A stretch of DNA of 64,000 nucleotides, from contig QJPP01000031.1 in the NCBI GenBank assembly GCA_003996215.1, positions 124,001 to 188,000 of the forward strand, written 5' to 3'. The translations under genes and the position numbers were made by a program. Position 1 is the first letter of the stretch. Each line of letters starts with the position of its first letter. Positions 35,482-48,454 of the stretch are shown in pieces. Under the pieces are notes generated by a model, which did not search any database, was not told where the DNA came from, and saw only the letters and a program-made list of their open reading frames with translations. This DNA is from Jaltomata sinuosa (lineage: Eukaryota; Streptophyta; Magnoliopsida; Solanales; Solanaceae).

Positions 35482-36490
35482 TTAGTTAACTTCGTCTGGA
35501 GAAGTTAACAATATGGGATATCTAGACTTCATGTCCTCTTCCGACTCTCACGTAGCTTCTTCACTTTCTGATTCCTCCATAATAACTTCACCGAAGCTAT
35601 TTCCTTGGTCCTTAACTTTTGAACTTGCCGATCCAAAATTTCTATGGGGACTTCTTCATATGACAATGAATCTTTCACTCTGATGTCCTCTATAGGAACT
35701 ACAAGTGAAGGATCACCCACACACTTTTTAAGCATAGACACATGAAACATGGGATGAACAAATGCCAAACACGTAGGTAACTCCAACTCGTAAGCGACAT
35801 TCCCAATCCTCTTCAAAATCTAATACGGGCCAATATAATGAGGGATGAGCTTACCCTTCCGCCCGAACTTCATGACTTCCTTCATAGGAGAGACCTTCAA
35901 GAACACCCAATCGCCAACGTTGAATTCCAACTCCCTTCTTCTAACATTTGCATAAGACTTTTGGCGACTTTGGGCAGTTTTTAGCCTCTCTCGAATGGTC
36001 TTAACTTTTTCCATGGCTTGATACACGAGGTCTGGCCCCAATAGTCTAGCTTCGCCTACCTCATACCAACCAATAGGAGACCTACATCTCCTACCATAAA
36101 GAGCCTTGAATAAAGCCATTTGGATGCTTGAGTGGTAACTATTATTGTAGGCGAATTCAAAGAGAGGCAGGTGATCCACCCAACTACCTTTGAAAACAAT
36201 GACGCACGCTCTTAACATGTCTTCCAAGGTATGAATAGTGCGCTCCCCTTGCCTATCCGTTTGAGGATGGAAAGCGATACTAAGGTTCACCTGCGTACCC
36301 AAACCTTTCTGAAAGGCTCTCCAAAACTGAGAAGTGAATTGCGTACCTCTGTCGGATATAATCGACACCAGTAATCTAAAAATCTCTTGAATGTACAACC
36401 TTGCATAGTCTTCCCTCGAATACGTCGTCCTCACGGGCAGAAAATGGGCAGACTTGGTCAGTCTATCCACAATGACCCAAATAGAGTAAT
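35482..36490 (-). pseudogene. integrase (after first Asp) and chromodomain of chromovirus B
   Basis: This is the downstream half of the pol gene split by solo LTR C. It opens with YSIWVIVDRLTKSAHFLPV and carries the second catalytic Asp (IISDRGTQFTSQF) and the Glu (GERTIHT). A GPYRIL-type Arg or Gln codon is a stop at about 35817. The chromodomain (VEEATWESEED on the corrected reading) is frameshifted by one missing base near 35550. The native stop appears to be TAA at 35482-35484. Confidence 0.88.
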
Positions 36491-39400
36491 TGTCACGACC
36501 CGATTTCTCGGTCATGATGGCACCTACAACCCCCCAATAGGCGAATCAATTCCCGTAGCCCAGGACAGTTAGTAATGGGCTACTATCTAACAAATAAGCG
36601 GGAGAATAGTTTAATAAGAAAAAGTAAGAGAGTAAGATGAGGAGAATAGATAACAGGAGTATATATATACATATGCGGAAACTAAACCAAACCCCAAGAC
36701 TTGGTATCATAGTATAGAGCCAAAACTACATACATGGAGTGCAAACGATCCAAAACAATATATACAGATGTCTCTGAATGGTAATAGAGTACATGAGGCA
36801 AAAGATAAACTAAAGCTAAGCTCCGATCGCCAAGAGCTCACCCTCAGTCTAAAGTAATCCCCAACAGATCTCCAAGCACGAATCACAGCGATCTAACAGC
36901 GATGGCCCACGCTAGGATCTGCACCCAAAGATGCAGGGAGGTAGGGTGAGCACCAAATGTGAAGCATAAGGTACCCAGTAGGTATCATAGGCCGACTGGG
37001 CACATATAAGATAAAAGCGTAGTAACAGACAGAATAGAAGCACGTAGTCACAGAGATCAACAAAAGGTACAAAGGAACTAGCCCAGAGGGAAATCAACAG
37101 AACCACATGTGAGGCTAGTAAGCAGAATATACACACCATAGGCACAGGTGAAAGTAAGAAATAACGCACCTGGGGTCCTTGCAATAACAGTGTATACATA
37201 ATAAGTTTACGAAATGGACGGTATACCGGTAACCTCAAGTATAAGAAGAGGGAAAGAGTAATGATAGGCATGCTCAGAGACATGAATCAAACTCAACTAA
37301 TCATATCAATCTCAAGTCCAGAAACTAACAGTCTAGCAGTAACCAATTTCATACTTAACCGTAACAGGGGACAATTTTGTAAGTAAATAGCAAGAGTCTA
37401 CCTACAGTCCCCCGGCCGCCCATACAACCGAGGAACACAAACAAGTGAAAACAAACCCTCCGGCATCCCATACTACCGGAGCGTACAATCAACAAACAAC
37501 AAACAAGGGTGGAGCCTCAAACAATGAATGATATGATGCATGAAGATCTCAAGTGAAATGGTATCTCTGTATGTACCTCCTCCGGTGCCGATCCGGCCCA
37601 GCAGGTAGGTTCCATAGAAGGACACTGCCCGTATACCTCTACTCAACCGTATACCCTTCCTCCGGCACACGAAGCCCGCAGCCCCAGGCCCGAATGGCAA
37701 GGTTCATGGAGGTCCCTGACCCCATACTAAAACTCAGTATCAAAACATGTCGTCCGGAAGCAAGTCCGGGTTCAAGATAGAGACCCAGTCTCTAATATGC
37801 ATGCCCAGACCCTGTCCAGGACTAAAGTAGTAGGAAAATATCTTAAAAACCCCTCCAAGGGTTCCCGGGCATAACCGGGTCTAAACAGCAGAAAGTCATC
37901 TCAGGTGCTCGGTCCGACCGAGGCTAAAATCATCTCAAGTAGCAAGAAAACCCAACTAGCACCCCGGCCCTGCCGAGTCTAGCGTTAATCGTAAAACTGG
38001 TGATTTAAAACATAATTTTTCTTTCTTTTACCCAGGAATATTCACAAGTTAAATCAAACCATTTCCAAATCATTTCCATCAAAAACAGGCCCTCGGGGCC
38101 ATGCAAGGTTTAGAAAATAGTGCCAGTAGGCCCGAAGCCAAACCGTAGTAAAACATGGATAAAACCTCTTTAAATGCATGGAAATGGTATGATCACACAA
38201 AATAACTGCCCAGCAACTCACAATCAACCTATCGACCCTGCACAGGCCCACAGCTACTCAGCAAGCACAACCAACCTAGAAGGATAATTCTATGCCCGGG
38301 ACTCGCGGACATTCCCAAAATCCTACCTTCTATGTTCCAGAGTCAACAAGGTCTCACGGGACCACAATGGTAAATAAACTATATCGGCAAGTACTACAAG
38401 CAACGGAGGAACAAAAGTAGGCGGATATGAATAAAGCGGTCGAGGTCTGTGGTACCAACCTAATAAACCCAACTCACGGATGTCCATTAATACAATTTTA
38501 TCCTATATATGCGGAGTCTAGGGAAAATAAACCATAACCTACCCGTCGTCCGATGACAAGCTGCTAGGACAATGATGTCTAAGCTCGAACCACTTTGAGA
38601 AGTTCCGAAACAAAATCAAGCTCAAATTTAGGCTTGAATAACTTGACGTAGATAGTCAATTTTCTTTCGGTGATCAAATAAATCGTCAAAATATTTCTCC
38701 TGCCAATTCACTTTTCAACGTGATAAAATAGAAATTAATATTTTAGGAATCTGTTGATTTCAATACCTATAGATATGTATATAGGTAGCTTGTATTTGTA
38801 AGGTGAAATAATGGGCAATAGCTATTGATATAACATATATATGAGCAGCAATTTCCATAGGATTATATAAATATTGGCTAATACGTGGAAGTATAGCAAT
38901 CTTTGAGGACTTGTTGTCCCTTTCACCACCATCCACGTAAAGTGGAGATGCTCCCACTTCCTCCACCTCCACGTGTAGTGGAGGTGGCTACACTACCATT
39001 ATTACCATTCCTCTTCATATGTATTCGGGTATTGCGTAGGTTCGTGGTAAAATAAAAATAACTTTTTAAATATACAATAATTCATAGAAAATCATTTCAA
39101 ATAAAACCTACTATATTATAATAATAATTTTCAACATAACTAAATTTACTATCTCCGTTAAAATATTACAATGTATACAAACCTTATAAAATAAATACAT
39201 ACACAATTATGTCATAACAAAAGTATTTTTCATACACATTAAAATACTTTAAAAAGGTAATAAAAAATATAGCTTAAAAATAAAATATTTTCAAATATAC
39301 GCGCGATGCTAATAAAATTCTTAAATTTAGGTTCGCAATTCACCATCGCACGATTTTGATACTCAAGAACTCTCTTGGAACCCTCCCTTATGTTTTCTCA

Positions 39401-39816
39401 CTGTTCCAGAACTGAAATGGCATTTTAAAACGTAAAGTTGAGGCTTTAAATCGATCTTGACCCGACCCGGTTCGCGAGATAACTCTTTACTCCGAGATCA
39501 GTTGGACGTGAGGTTTTATGCGTTGGAAACTAGACTCGTAGACCTTCGATTTGGTATTTTGTGGGACTTCTAACTCTTTATATATTGAGAGAAAAGCTCT
39601 GAGACATTTTACCCAAAGTTCAGAAAATTTATTAAAGAAACCTACGATAACTTTTGCCGACTTGCTTGACTTCAAAACTTATCATACGACCAAACAAATG
39701 GCCCCGACACCAAACTACCAGTCCCGACAAGCCTTAAATGACTTGGGGCCGCTACAAACAAGCTCTAACGGTACAAGGAAAACGTATACGTGGAAATAAC
39801 CGAAAGGGTCATTACA
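36491..39816 (-). mobile_element. solo LTR C, inserted in the integrase region of B
   Basis: It is 3326 bases without retroelement coding, bounded in plus orientation by TGTCACGACCC and GGGTCATTACA, which is TGTAATGACCC...GGGTCGTGACA on the minus strand, a usual LTR start and end. Flanks are GTAAT (36486-36490) and ATAAT (39817-39821), a target duplication with one mismatch. The start sequence does not recur within it, so I read it as one LTR left by recombination. Short frames inside, including one of 123 codons at 36912-37283, show no domain. Confidence 0.8.
38933..38987. repeat. two adjacent hairpins, one containing a G-box
   Basis: CCACCTCCAC-GTGTA-GTGGAGGTGG (38963-38987) is a perfect 10-bp inverted repeat, and CACGTG lies across its arm and loop. 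Just before it TCCAC-GTAAA-GTGGA forms a second, shorter hairpin. It lies within solo LTR C. Confidence 0.7.
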
Positions 39817-42299
39817 ATAATATTGGTTACGCGAACGCGGGAGACCGGTGATGAAGTCCATGTTAATCATCTCCCATTTCCACATCGGAATGGTTATGTC
39901 TTGGGACGTACCACCAGGCCTTAGGTGCTCAACCTTAACTTGCTGACAGGTGGTACACTTAGCAACGAAATCAGCCACCTCTCTCTTCATGTTGTTCCAC
40001 CAATACATTTCCTTCAAGTCGTGGTACATTTTTGTAGAGCCGGGGTGAATAGTGTACCTGGAAGTATGAGACTCGGCCAAGATTCTTTCATGCAAGATAT
40101 CCACATTTGGCACACATACTCTCCCTTGAAACCTCAAGATACCATCCCCTCCTATTTCGAAATCCATAACCTTCTGCTTCCCCACATCCTCTTTAATTTG
40201 CATAAGGACGGGATCATTAGCTTGCTTTTCTTTCACTTCCGCACCCAGGGATGACTTAGCACTCTCATGCACCATAATCCTACCATCCTCGGAGTCTAGC
40301 AACCGGACTCCTAAGTTGGCAAGCCAATGAATGTATTTCACTAACCCTCTCTTTTCTTCTCCCACATGAGAGAGACTCCCCATAGACAACCTGCTAAGAG
40401 CATCAGCAACTACGTTAACTTTACCTGGGTGATAATGCAAGCTCATGTCGTAGTCCTTAAACAATTCAAGCCACCTCCTCTGCCTGAGATTCATATCTTT
40501 TTGGGTGAAAACATATTGCAAACTCTTGTGGTCGGTGAAGATGTCCACGTTCACCCCATACAAATAATGACGCCAGATCTTGAGTGCAAATACCACCGCC
40601 GCCAATTCGAGGTCATGGGTCGGGTAGTTCTTTTCGTGCACCTTCAATTGCCTGGAAGCATAAGCCACAACTTTCCCATACTGCATAAGTACACACCCAA
40701 GTCCCATCTGGGATGCATCACAATAAACCACGAACCCCTCAATACCCTCAGGTAGGGTCAAGACAGGAGCAGAAGTCAAAAGGTCCTTCAATTTCTCAAA
40801 GCTTCCTTCACAACCTTCGGACCATATGAACTTAGCCTTTTTTCTGCATGAGCCTCGTCAATGGAGAAGCTATAGAGGAAAAATTCTCCACAAATCTCCT
40901 ATAGTATCCCTCCAAACCCAACAAACTCCTAATGCCAGTCGGAGTCGTGGGTCTGGGCCATTTCTTTACCGCCTCAATCTTTTGAGGATCCACTTTTATT
41001 CCTTCACTAGACACAATGTGACCGAGGAAAGCTACTAAGTCTAGCCAAAATTCACACTTGGAAAATTTTGCATATAATTCCCTCTCCTTAAGAGTCCGAA
41101 GCACGATACGGAGGTGATTGGCATGCTCCTCCTCACTCCGAGAGTAAACCAGGATGTCATCAATAAATACAATAACAAACATATCTAGAAATTCCTTAAA
41201 CACCCTGTTCATAAGATCCATGAATGCTGCAGGAGCGTTAGTCAAACCAAAGGACATGACTAAGAATTTGAAATGGCCATATAGGGTATGAAAAGCAGTT
41301 TTAGGGATGTCAGCTTCCCTAACTTTCAACTGATGGTAACCTGAACGAAGATCAATTTTGGAAAAACACTTAGCACCCTATAGTTGGTCAAAGAGATCAT
41401 CGATCCTAGGAAAAGGGTACTTGTTTTTCATGGTGACCTTATTCAGTTGGCGATAATCAATACACATACGGAGGGACCCATCTTTCTTTCGTACGAATAG
41501 TACGGGGGCACCCCAAGGAGAGACACTAGGATAGATGAAACCTTTATCAAGGAGGTCTTTTAACTGCTCCTTTAACTCTTTCAACTCCGCGGGAGCCATC
41601 CTATATGGTGGAATGTAAATGGGTCTATTTTCAGGCAGAAGGTCTATCCCAAAGTCTATTTCCCTATCAGGAGGGACTCCGGGAAGGTTTTCGAGAAACA
41701 CCTCAGGAAATTCGTTAACTATGGACACGGACTGGAGTGGGGGACTTTTGACATTAGAATCCCTGACCCGAGCCAGATGGTAGAAGCATCCTTTAGATAT
41801 CAACTTTTGAGCCCTAATATAGGAGATAAACTTTCCCTTAGGCCCTACAGGACTACCCTCCCATTCGAGGATTGGTTCGTTAGGGAAACAGAATTTGACC
41901 TTTCTAGTCCTACAGACCATATTAGCATAGCAGGAATGAAGCCAATCCATCCCCAAAATCACATCAAACTATATCATATCAAGCTCTACCAAATCTATCA
42001 CCGTATCTTTAAGTAAAATATTTACAACACAATCTTTATAGACCCTCTTAGAAACAATGGAATCACCGATAGGGGTGGAGACTAAGAAGGGTTCAAGAAT
42101 GTCTTCAGGAGCAAAACCAAAGTTTACCGCCACATAGGGGGTCAAGTAAGATAAGGTGGAACCAGGGTCAAGTAACACCGAAACATCACGGGAGAAAATC
42201 TGTAACATACCCGTGACAACATCTGGCGTGGCCTCTAATTCCTGATGAGTGGACAGCCCATATAAACGGTTACGACCTTCACCGGTACCCGAAGTAGCA
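39817..42299 (-). pseudogene. protease, RT, RNase H and start of integrase of chromovirus B
   Basis: Protease is recognised by SVLLDPGSTLSYLTPY (near 42160), with its active Asp present. RT runs from about 41720 (NEFPEVFLENLPGVPP) and keeps the catalytic pair (FIDDILVYSR, about 41156-41161). RNase H (FVVYCDASQMGLGCVLMQ) is near 40700, and the integrase zinc module (HPGSTKMYHDL...KCTTCQQVK) near 39950-40070. The upstream frame is common with gag. A single extra A in an A6 run near 40836 shifts it. TAG codons interrupt at about 41964 and 41375. The text breaks off after the first integrase Asp (INMDFITGLPRSRNQ). Confidence 0.92.
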
Positions 42300-43627
42300 C
42301 CCTTTGCAGAAGGGGTTGCAGAAGTAGTGGTCTGGGTCTTAGTCACCTCAGAAGTGCCTTTAGCCAAAGGACAATCACGCTGAATATGCCCGGGTTGGCT
42401 GCATCCATAACATGTACGACCACTGTGATAGCATTTTCCGTGGTGCAGTTTCCCACAAGTGTTGCAAGGAGGATAAGATGGCGCGGACTGGACCATAGTA
42501 CCCTGTGACTGAGTGCTCGGTATTCTGGAGCCATGATTATGCTAGGATTGCTGATCGCCCGCAGTATTAGGGGCTGGTGCACTAGCATATGAGTGAGCAT
42601 GACCCTAAGACCTCTTTCTGAACCGACGGCTATCCCCCTTACTAGCATGTTGACGGTCTGTCTCCTGGTCTACTGGCCTTGCCCTCTTATTTTGGCGTTC
42701 TACCACCTCGGCTTGCTTTTTATTCTCTTCCTCAACTTGTTGTATATACACCACCAATCTGGTCATATCCATATCCTTATTTAACATCGCCGATTTGCAC
42801 GACAACACCAAGTCATCAGAGATGCCATTTGTAAACTTCCTTATCCGAGCCCTCATGTCAGATACCAATTCCTGAGCATAACGATATAGTTGGTTAAACT
42901 TCAAAGCATATTCTTTAACAGTCATATTATTCTGTCTCAGATTTAGAAATTCTTCCGCTTTAGCTTCTCTCAATTCTTGTGGAAAATAGTGGTCAAGGAA
43001 CGCTTTAGAAAAATCTTCCCATACGGGAGGCTCGGCATTTTCACCCCTCATCTCTTCCCATTCATCATACCACTTATAGGCCACCCTTTTTAGCTGATAG
43101 GATGCCAATTCCACTCCCTCAGTGTCGCTAGTATGCATGACCCTGAATATCTTCTCTATTTCGTCCACAAAATCCTGAGGGTCTTCTTCAGCATTGGACC
43201 CCGTGAAGACTGGTGGATTCAGCCGCATAAACTGACCCACTCTAGAAGCATCTGAAAACCCGGTGTTAGCATAAACACTTCCTGACCGGCGAGACTGAGA
43301 GGACACAAGGTGAGCAAGCATTTGCATAGTCTGCATGAACTCAGCATTTGTAATCTCACCCTGTGGGGGCTGGACTCGAGTAGTACCGGTCCTGGGAGCT
43401 CGAGTGGGGACCGTAGCAAGATCAGTAGCAGGGGTCATAGCAGGAGCAGTAGCAGGGGCAGTAGGATGAGGGACTGGTGGGTTCTCTGTAGGAGCAACGG
43501 AACCGGCAGGGCGGACTCCATAAAGGGTCTGCATTACGTGAGTAGGACGGACCTCTTCCGCAGCTGTCCCAGTGGGGACGGAGGTTCTGGCCGCAATTCC
43601 TGATCCGGTAGTCCTTCTTGGAGGCAT
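42300..43627 (-). pseudogene. gag of chromovirus B
   Basis: It starts at ATG 43625-43627 (MPPRRTTGSGIAART) and is open for 340 codons. A Pro/Thr/Ala-rich head (about residues 40-95) precedes the capsid part (EDPQDFVDEIEKIFRVM, YFPQELREAKAEEFLNL, MTVKEYALKFNQLYRY). Two TAG codons (about 42605 and 42542) then interrupt the same frame, which continues into a double zinc knuckle (CNTCGKLHHGKC and CYGCSQPGHIQRDC) at about 42380-42466. All metal ligands of both knuckles are present. Confidence 0.92.
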
Positions 43628-43822
43628 GATCTGAAATGCAAAAATTTAAGAGTTAGAAGGATCTTACTAGATCTAGGTTCATCTAGCACGAAATAAAGTA
43701 TGAAGAAAGGGAAACATTCTTAAATGCCTTGTAGCCTCCGTGTTATAAGTGTGGCGCGCTTCACACCTATAATACGGACTCTACTCGACACGGATTTGTA
43801 GACACCCTAGGACCATGAACCG

Positions 43823-43835
43823 TGCTCTGATACCA
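43823..43835 (-). other. primer binding site of chromovirus B
   Basis: Plus-strand TGCTCTGATACCA is the complement of TGGTATCAGAGCA, matching initiator tRNA-Met, four bases inside the 5' LTR. Confidence 0.87.
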
Positions 43836-43839
43836 AATT

Positions 43840-46066
43840 TGTCACGACCCGAGACTAGGCCCCGGACGTAACGGGCAACGCAGATCAAAGAGGCCTGAGT
43901 CAACCCTTTAGCATTGATCATACGCAAAAGTAGAAAAGATTAGCATAAGCAAGCCCATTATAAAATAAATCCAACTGTATAAATGGACTAACAATTGCCT
44001 AACTAATACCAGTCTACAAAGCCTCTAACATCAAGAATAAACTCCTAAGTCGGGATATAGCCCCGACGATACCATAAAACGAAATTGAATTCTCAAACCA
44101 ACTAATAAGGAGAAATATATGCCTTCCGGAAGTATGGAGGGCTCACCACTTGCTTATCGAAATTCTGAAGATCCTAGCGCTGCACGGAATCACGAGGATA
44201 GGTCTCAGAACCTGCATCATGAAATGATGCAGCGTACGAAGATGGTCAGTACAGCAAGTACAGGCATGCAACTCAAGGGAAGGGATATCACAATTTATAA
44301 AGAAAGTCATAAAACATAATCATAGATCATAAACATAGAAGATGAGACAATTTCCAAATCGACAAGTATTACCAATTTCATAGATATATTACTTCTGGAC
44401 TAGATGGTGTTACCGATATTTATTTTACCATGGGCTATGTGGGTCCGACTATAACTCGGTCGGAAGAGCCTCCAATCCAAGTTGCCGCAAGGATCGGAGC
44501 GTCATATAATCACCTTGTAACTGCATACAGCTGAACAAATCAAGCATACAGTAGAGAGCCCCGTTCAACTCAGAGGAAGAAGCCCCGTTAGACTCATACC
44601 CGTGTCGGCATAACACAGTGTTAGGTATGGAGCCCCGTTTGACTCATACCTTCTCGGTTAACCATCTAATCCTCTTAAGCCCATATTTTAACTCTTTAAA
44701 CCTTTAACAAATCATTCATTTCAGTACCCTTTACATTATTATGGCATACGTGAGTTGGTACTATTATACCAAGACTTACAAGTCGCACTTACCGTATTAT
44801 GCCTTTATCATTCAAACATCAATAGTCAACATCAATAGTCCCGTATTTAAGGATCTTTTAACTCATTTAACACCAAATCCCTCAAGGTTTTAATTCCATT
44901 CATTATAAAACAATCATTTCAAAACCAAGGAGGTTAAGAAGATCCACCTATTCCCGTTAAAACTCAATAACTTAGGTAATAAACAATTTTCCTAGTAATC
45001 GTTTCTCAAGGCTTCAAATCTACCCCAAATTCATAAATCTGTAATTAAAGTCACGCTTCAAATCATAACTTCGAAGTAGTAATTTAATATAGATGATTTC
45101 ATAGATAAACATTCAAAAGTTCAAGCAATTCTCTTTCTTTGAAAACCCTTCAACCATTGTTGTATAATACTAGCATAGATTTTGTAGTAAGTAGGAGAAA
45201 ACGCAATTCTTATGAGTATAGTTGAAAGGGGATCGTTCAACATACCTTTTGACAAAAAATGCTTATGAAACTCTTGAGACTAGAACTTAGAACCCTAGGC
45301 ACCTTTGCTTCAATAACTTAGAGAGGAGAAGTAACGCTCATTCTTTTGATTTTAATCGTGCCTTAGGAGGTTTAGAATAAGTGGGGGATGAATCTTGGAT
45401 GAGGAAAGGACCAAAACACCCTCAAATAGCTTAAAAGAAACAATACCCTAGGGGTCCTATTTATAGGCAATTCCAAAAAAAATCCAGATTGGATTGAGAA
45501 GGAAAACGCGTCAGAAAACGGTCGCCAAAATGGCCCGTTTTGGCCACAAACGGACCATTTTTGAGGGCGTTTTAACTTTCAAAATTTTTGAGTTTCTACC
45601 TCCGAAAATGGTCTGAAAAACATACCGTTGTCTCAGAAAACGGTCCGTTTTCCTTTCCGTTTTAACTCCCAACATTCGACGGTCTTCTGGATAGACAGAC
45701 GTCTTCTCGATAAACTGATCATAACTTTTTACTCCGAACTCTGATTAATGCTCGGTTGGTGGAGTTGAAAGAAGACTCAAAGACCTTTAATTTGGTGGTT
45801 CATAGGCCACCTAACTCTTTATATTCTAGGAGAAATTATCGTTTGAAGATGACCCAAGTTAGAAAGTTATACAAAAACTTAGTCGGTAGAAGAGTTTTTA
45901 ACTTAACTTGAGTTAGAGGTTTCTTAAGACCTTAATTCACGCCCAACACGCTTCCCACACATAGTGATTGACCATAACACCTAGTTACAAGGAAATATTT
46001 TTGGGTTCAGGTCTAATTACACGCGAAAACCATTGAAATCCTAGCTCGAAAGTTTGGGGTGTTACA
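43840..46066 (-). repeat. 5' LTR of chromovirus B
   Basis: In plus orientation it runs TGTCACGACCCGAGACTAGG to GGGGTGTTACA, 2227 bases. Its palindrome zone is near 45500-45660. By eye it differs from the partner LTR at roughly 6-7 bases per hundred over the first 150. Confidence 0.93.
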
Positions 46067-46071
46067 CAATG

Positions 46072-47644
46072 CGATGCCAAAGCAAGATATACAAAATATC
46101 ATAGTAATCATAATAGTCCTAAAGTCTGAAGGCAAAGAGTCAATGCATTTTAAAATCTGATATTGTTTCTGTGGGGTGTTCTCTAACCGACATAGACCAT
46201 GTGAGCTACATCAAATTCGATGTATACGCCCCATCGAAAGGACCCAATATACCTTGCCAGGGTATAAAGGCATAACTGTGGCGTGATCACTAAATCTGAT
46301 ACCCAACTGAGGAGACTCAGAACCTGTGGGGGCACGTAGTTCTGGGACTAAGGGTACTCTCACCCCGTCCAACTCGGTGCTAAATACTACTCCCAAAATA
46401 ATATATATAGCTCATATAATACTGATGCATATCTGGATGCAGAACAGATCATAACTAATGATATATATAATGTCAAATCTGTTCATAAAGCGTAGAGACA
46501 TATCTAATGTCATGCAAATTCATATCATCAGTTTTAAAGTTGTGCATGTTCATAATTCAAGATACCCCTTCTTTTCTAAAATCATAACCTGAAGAATTAT
46601 GCATGCACTTTCATAATCAAGAGGCCATATTATCTAAACATGCCAAATTTATACTTGAACTCATGCAATTTAAAGAAATCATGCTAGAATTCATACTTGA
46701 CATATGGGATTTTGAAAATATACAAGAATCATAACTAAAACATGGGTAATGAATGTGAAATCATGAATTGAAGCTTAAATCAAAACCCATAACTTTTCCA
46801 CAATTTGGGTAAGAACACTAATTTAGAAATCCATAAATTCAATTTAGAAGATTGGAGTTTAGGGCATAAGGGTGAACGGATTCCCATATTAAATACCCAC
46901 ATATCTTGATTGATGCTAACCCAACTGAAATTGAAAAGAAAAGGAGGCTTGAACTTGGAGCTTGAGAGAGTTACTTTCCTCTTTTGGTAGATGAATGAGG
47001 GAATGAGAAGGGACTTAGGCTAATAGGTTTAGAAATCATGCTAAGAATGGCCAAAACGACCTCACTTAGGAGTTAAAAGGGTGGGTAATTATAAAAATAC
47101 CCATGGAAATTAATTAAGAAAAAGATGTTAAAAAAGGGCGGCTTCAGGAATTATGAATGGATTCCACGGGTCGTAGACTGAACCACGACTTGTGGTTTGC
47201 ACTCATGGTTTCTGTCCAAAAGATCATGTTGCAAAAGACTTTCTACGGGTCAATAGGACGGACCGTAGAACATATTACGGTCCGTAGACACAACTCGTCG
47301 TTTGTGAAGGATTAGGCAGGCCTCTGATCAGGTTCCACGAGTCAACAGGACGGTCCGTAGTTCAAACTACGGTCGGTAGACCTGACTCGTGGTTTCTGAG
47401 AATCAGTCAGCCAACAGGTTAGGTTCCACAAGTGGACAGGACGACCCATAGAGTGAACTACGGTCCGTAGAATACACTCGTGGTTCTCAGACCAGAGGCT
47501 GATCCTGTAGAAGGCAAATCATGACTCAATTCCACAGCTCGTGGATCAAATCACGAACCATGATTTGGACTCGTGATTTCTGGAAACTTGAAATTTTTTA
47601 GATTTTTAAACTTAGAAAGATGGTTCGATTTCCGGAGTGTTACA
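46072..47644 (-). repeat. 5' LTR of chromovirus A, second piece
   Basis: It resumes at CGATGCCAAAGCAAG after the CAATG duplication and ends GGAGTGTTACA. Together with 32583-33116 it gives 2107 bases, one less than the 3' LTR. The palindrome zone is at about 47155-47575. Confidence 0.93.
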
Positions 47645-48112
47645 AAATATTAATGCTATTTTGAACTATACTTTGTCATCCTTCATATTTTAAAACATTA
47701 TTTTTTTATTAGGCATCTGCTCACCGTGTTACACACAAAAATATTATACAGGTATGTCAATTCTATGGTTGATTACCGATTCTTTACATTGCTATACTTT
47801 TGTGTGTTATGTTGTGACTATACAAGAAAAATGAATCTCTTCACTGATTAATTGCCTTGATTTTGATTCGAGGGAGGTTTCTTATCACCACCAGACGTGC
47901 CAAAACCAGAAAAAAGCCAAAGATGCATGATGCGGATTATGCTTCTCACTATGATGTGAAAAGATGAGCAGTCTTCAACTTTGTCGATGTTACTGCATTC
48001 ATTTTCTATATTAATAAATGTAGGGTAATCACCCATAAGTTGCACAATTACCACAAAAAAATATACTATTCAAGCTTTCTCTGTCATCTCCGGCAGACGC
48101 ATATATATAAAG

Positions 48113-48240
48113 CATTTGGTACACAGGATAAGAAAAATAATTTTCGAATAAAATTTGGGATTAGCTTTATCCCGTGTTTGATATGAGGTATTAACTAATC
48201 CCGAAATTATTTTACCACACCATTTGTACCAAAATGGTGG
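48113..48240. mobile_element. MITE-like remnant inside Helitron 1
   Basis: The left end, TTTGGTACACAGGATAAG, and the right end, read in complement as TTTTGGTACAAATGGTG, are related inverted repeats. The inside has repeated GGGATTAG/AATCCC words, as in small palindromic plant MITEs. No clear target duplication was found. Confidence 0.4.
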
Positions 48241-48454
48241 AATTAACGATCATTTTCCTTAATCTCATTCTTTAGTCACCTCTATAAATTCGTTATTCAT
48301 GTCCTTGGTCATGTTCTTTATTTTTTGGGTCTTCTATTTTCCCACGGATTCAATGATCACGAATTATTTTACCTTCGTTATTTTTTGTTTGTGAATAAAT
48401 AATGATTATTGATTTATTAAAAATTAAAAATCATTGCATAATATTATTTTGTAG

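Larger units (their letters stand above)
33117..46066 (-). mobile_element. Tekay chromovirus B, minus strand, nested in the LTR of A
   Basis: It has a perfect 5-bp target duplication, CAATG (33112-33116 and 46067-46071), and the uninterrupted site ACTCAATGCGATGCC can be read in the other LTR of A near 25968. It has two LTRs (33117-35352 and 43840-46066), a primer site and a gag-pol frame. It is the least damaged chromovirus of the window: long stretches of gag-pol stay in one frame, broken by a few TAG codons, two single-base frameshifts and the insertion of solo LTR C. Confidence 0.96.
25442..47644 (-). mobile_element. Tekay chromovirus A, minus strand, with nested element B
   Basis: It is a complete element flanked by a perfect 5-bp target duplication, AAATA, at 25437-25441 and 47645-47649. 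Its 3' LTR is 25442-27549. Its 5' LTR is split by element B into 32583-33116 and 46072-47644. Primer site, gag, pol and purine tract are all in place. The two LTRs differ at about one base in ten over the stretch I compared by eye, mostly C/T or G/A changes, so this is an old insertion. Confidence 0.95.

Noticed and set aside
36912..37283. 123-codon hydrophobic minus-strand frame as a membrane protein
   Set aside because: It lies inside solo LTR C, has no family motif and no conserved start context; likely chance.
40366..40755. 129-codon plus-strand frame
   Set aside because: It is the antisense shadow of the RNase H region of chromovirus B; the same holds for the plus frame at 28744 and the minus frames at 11305 and 18167.
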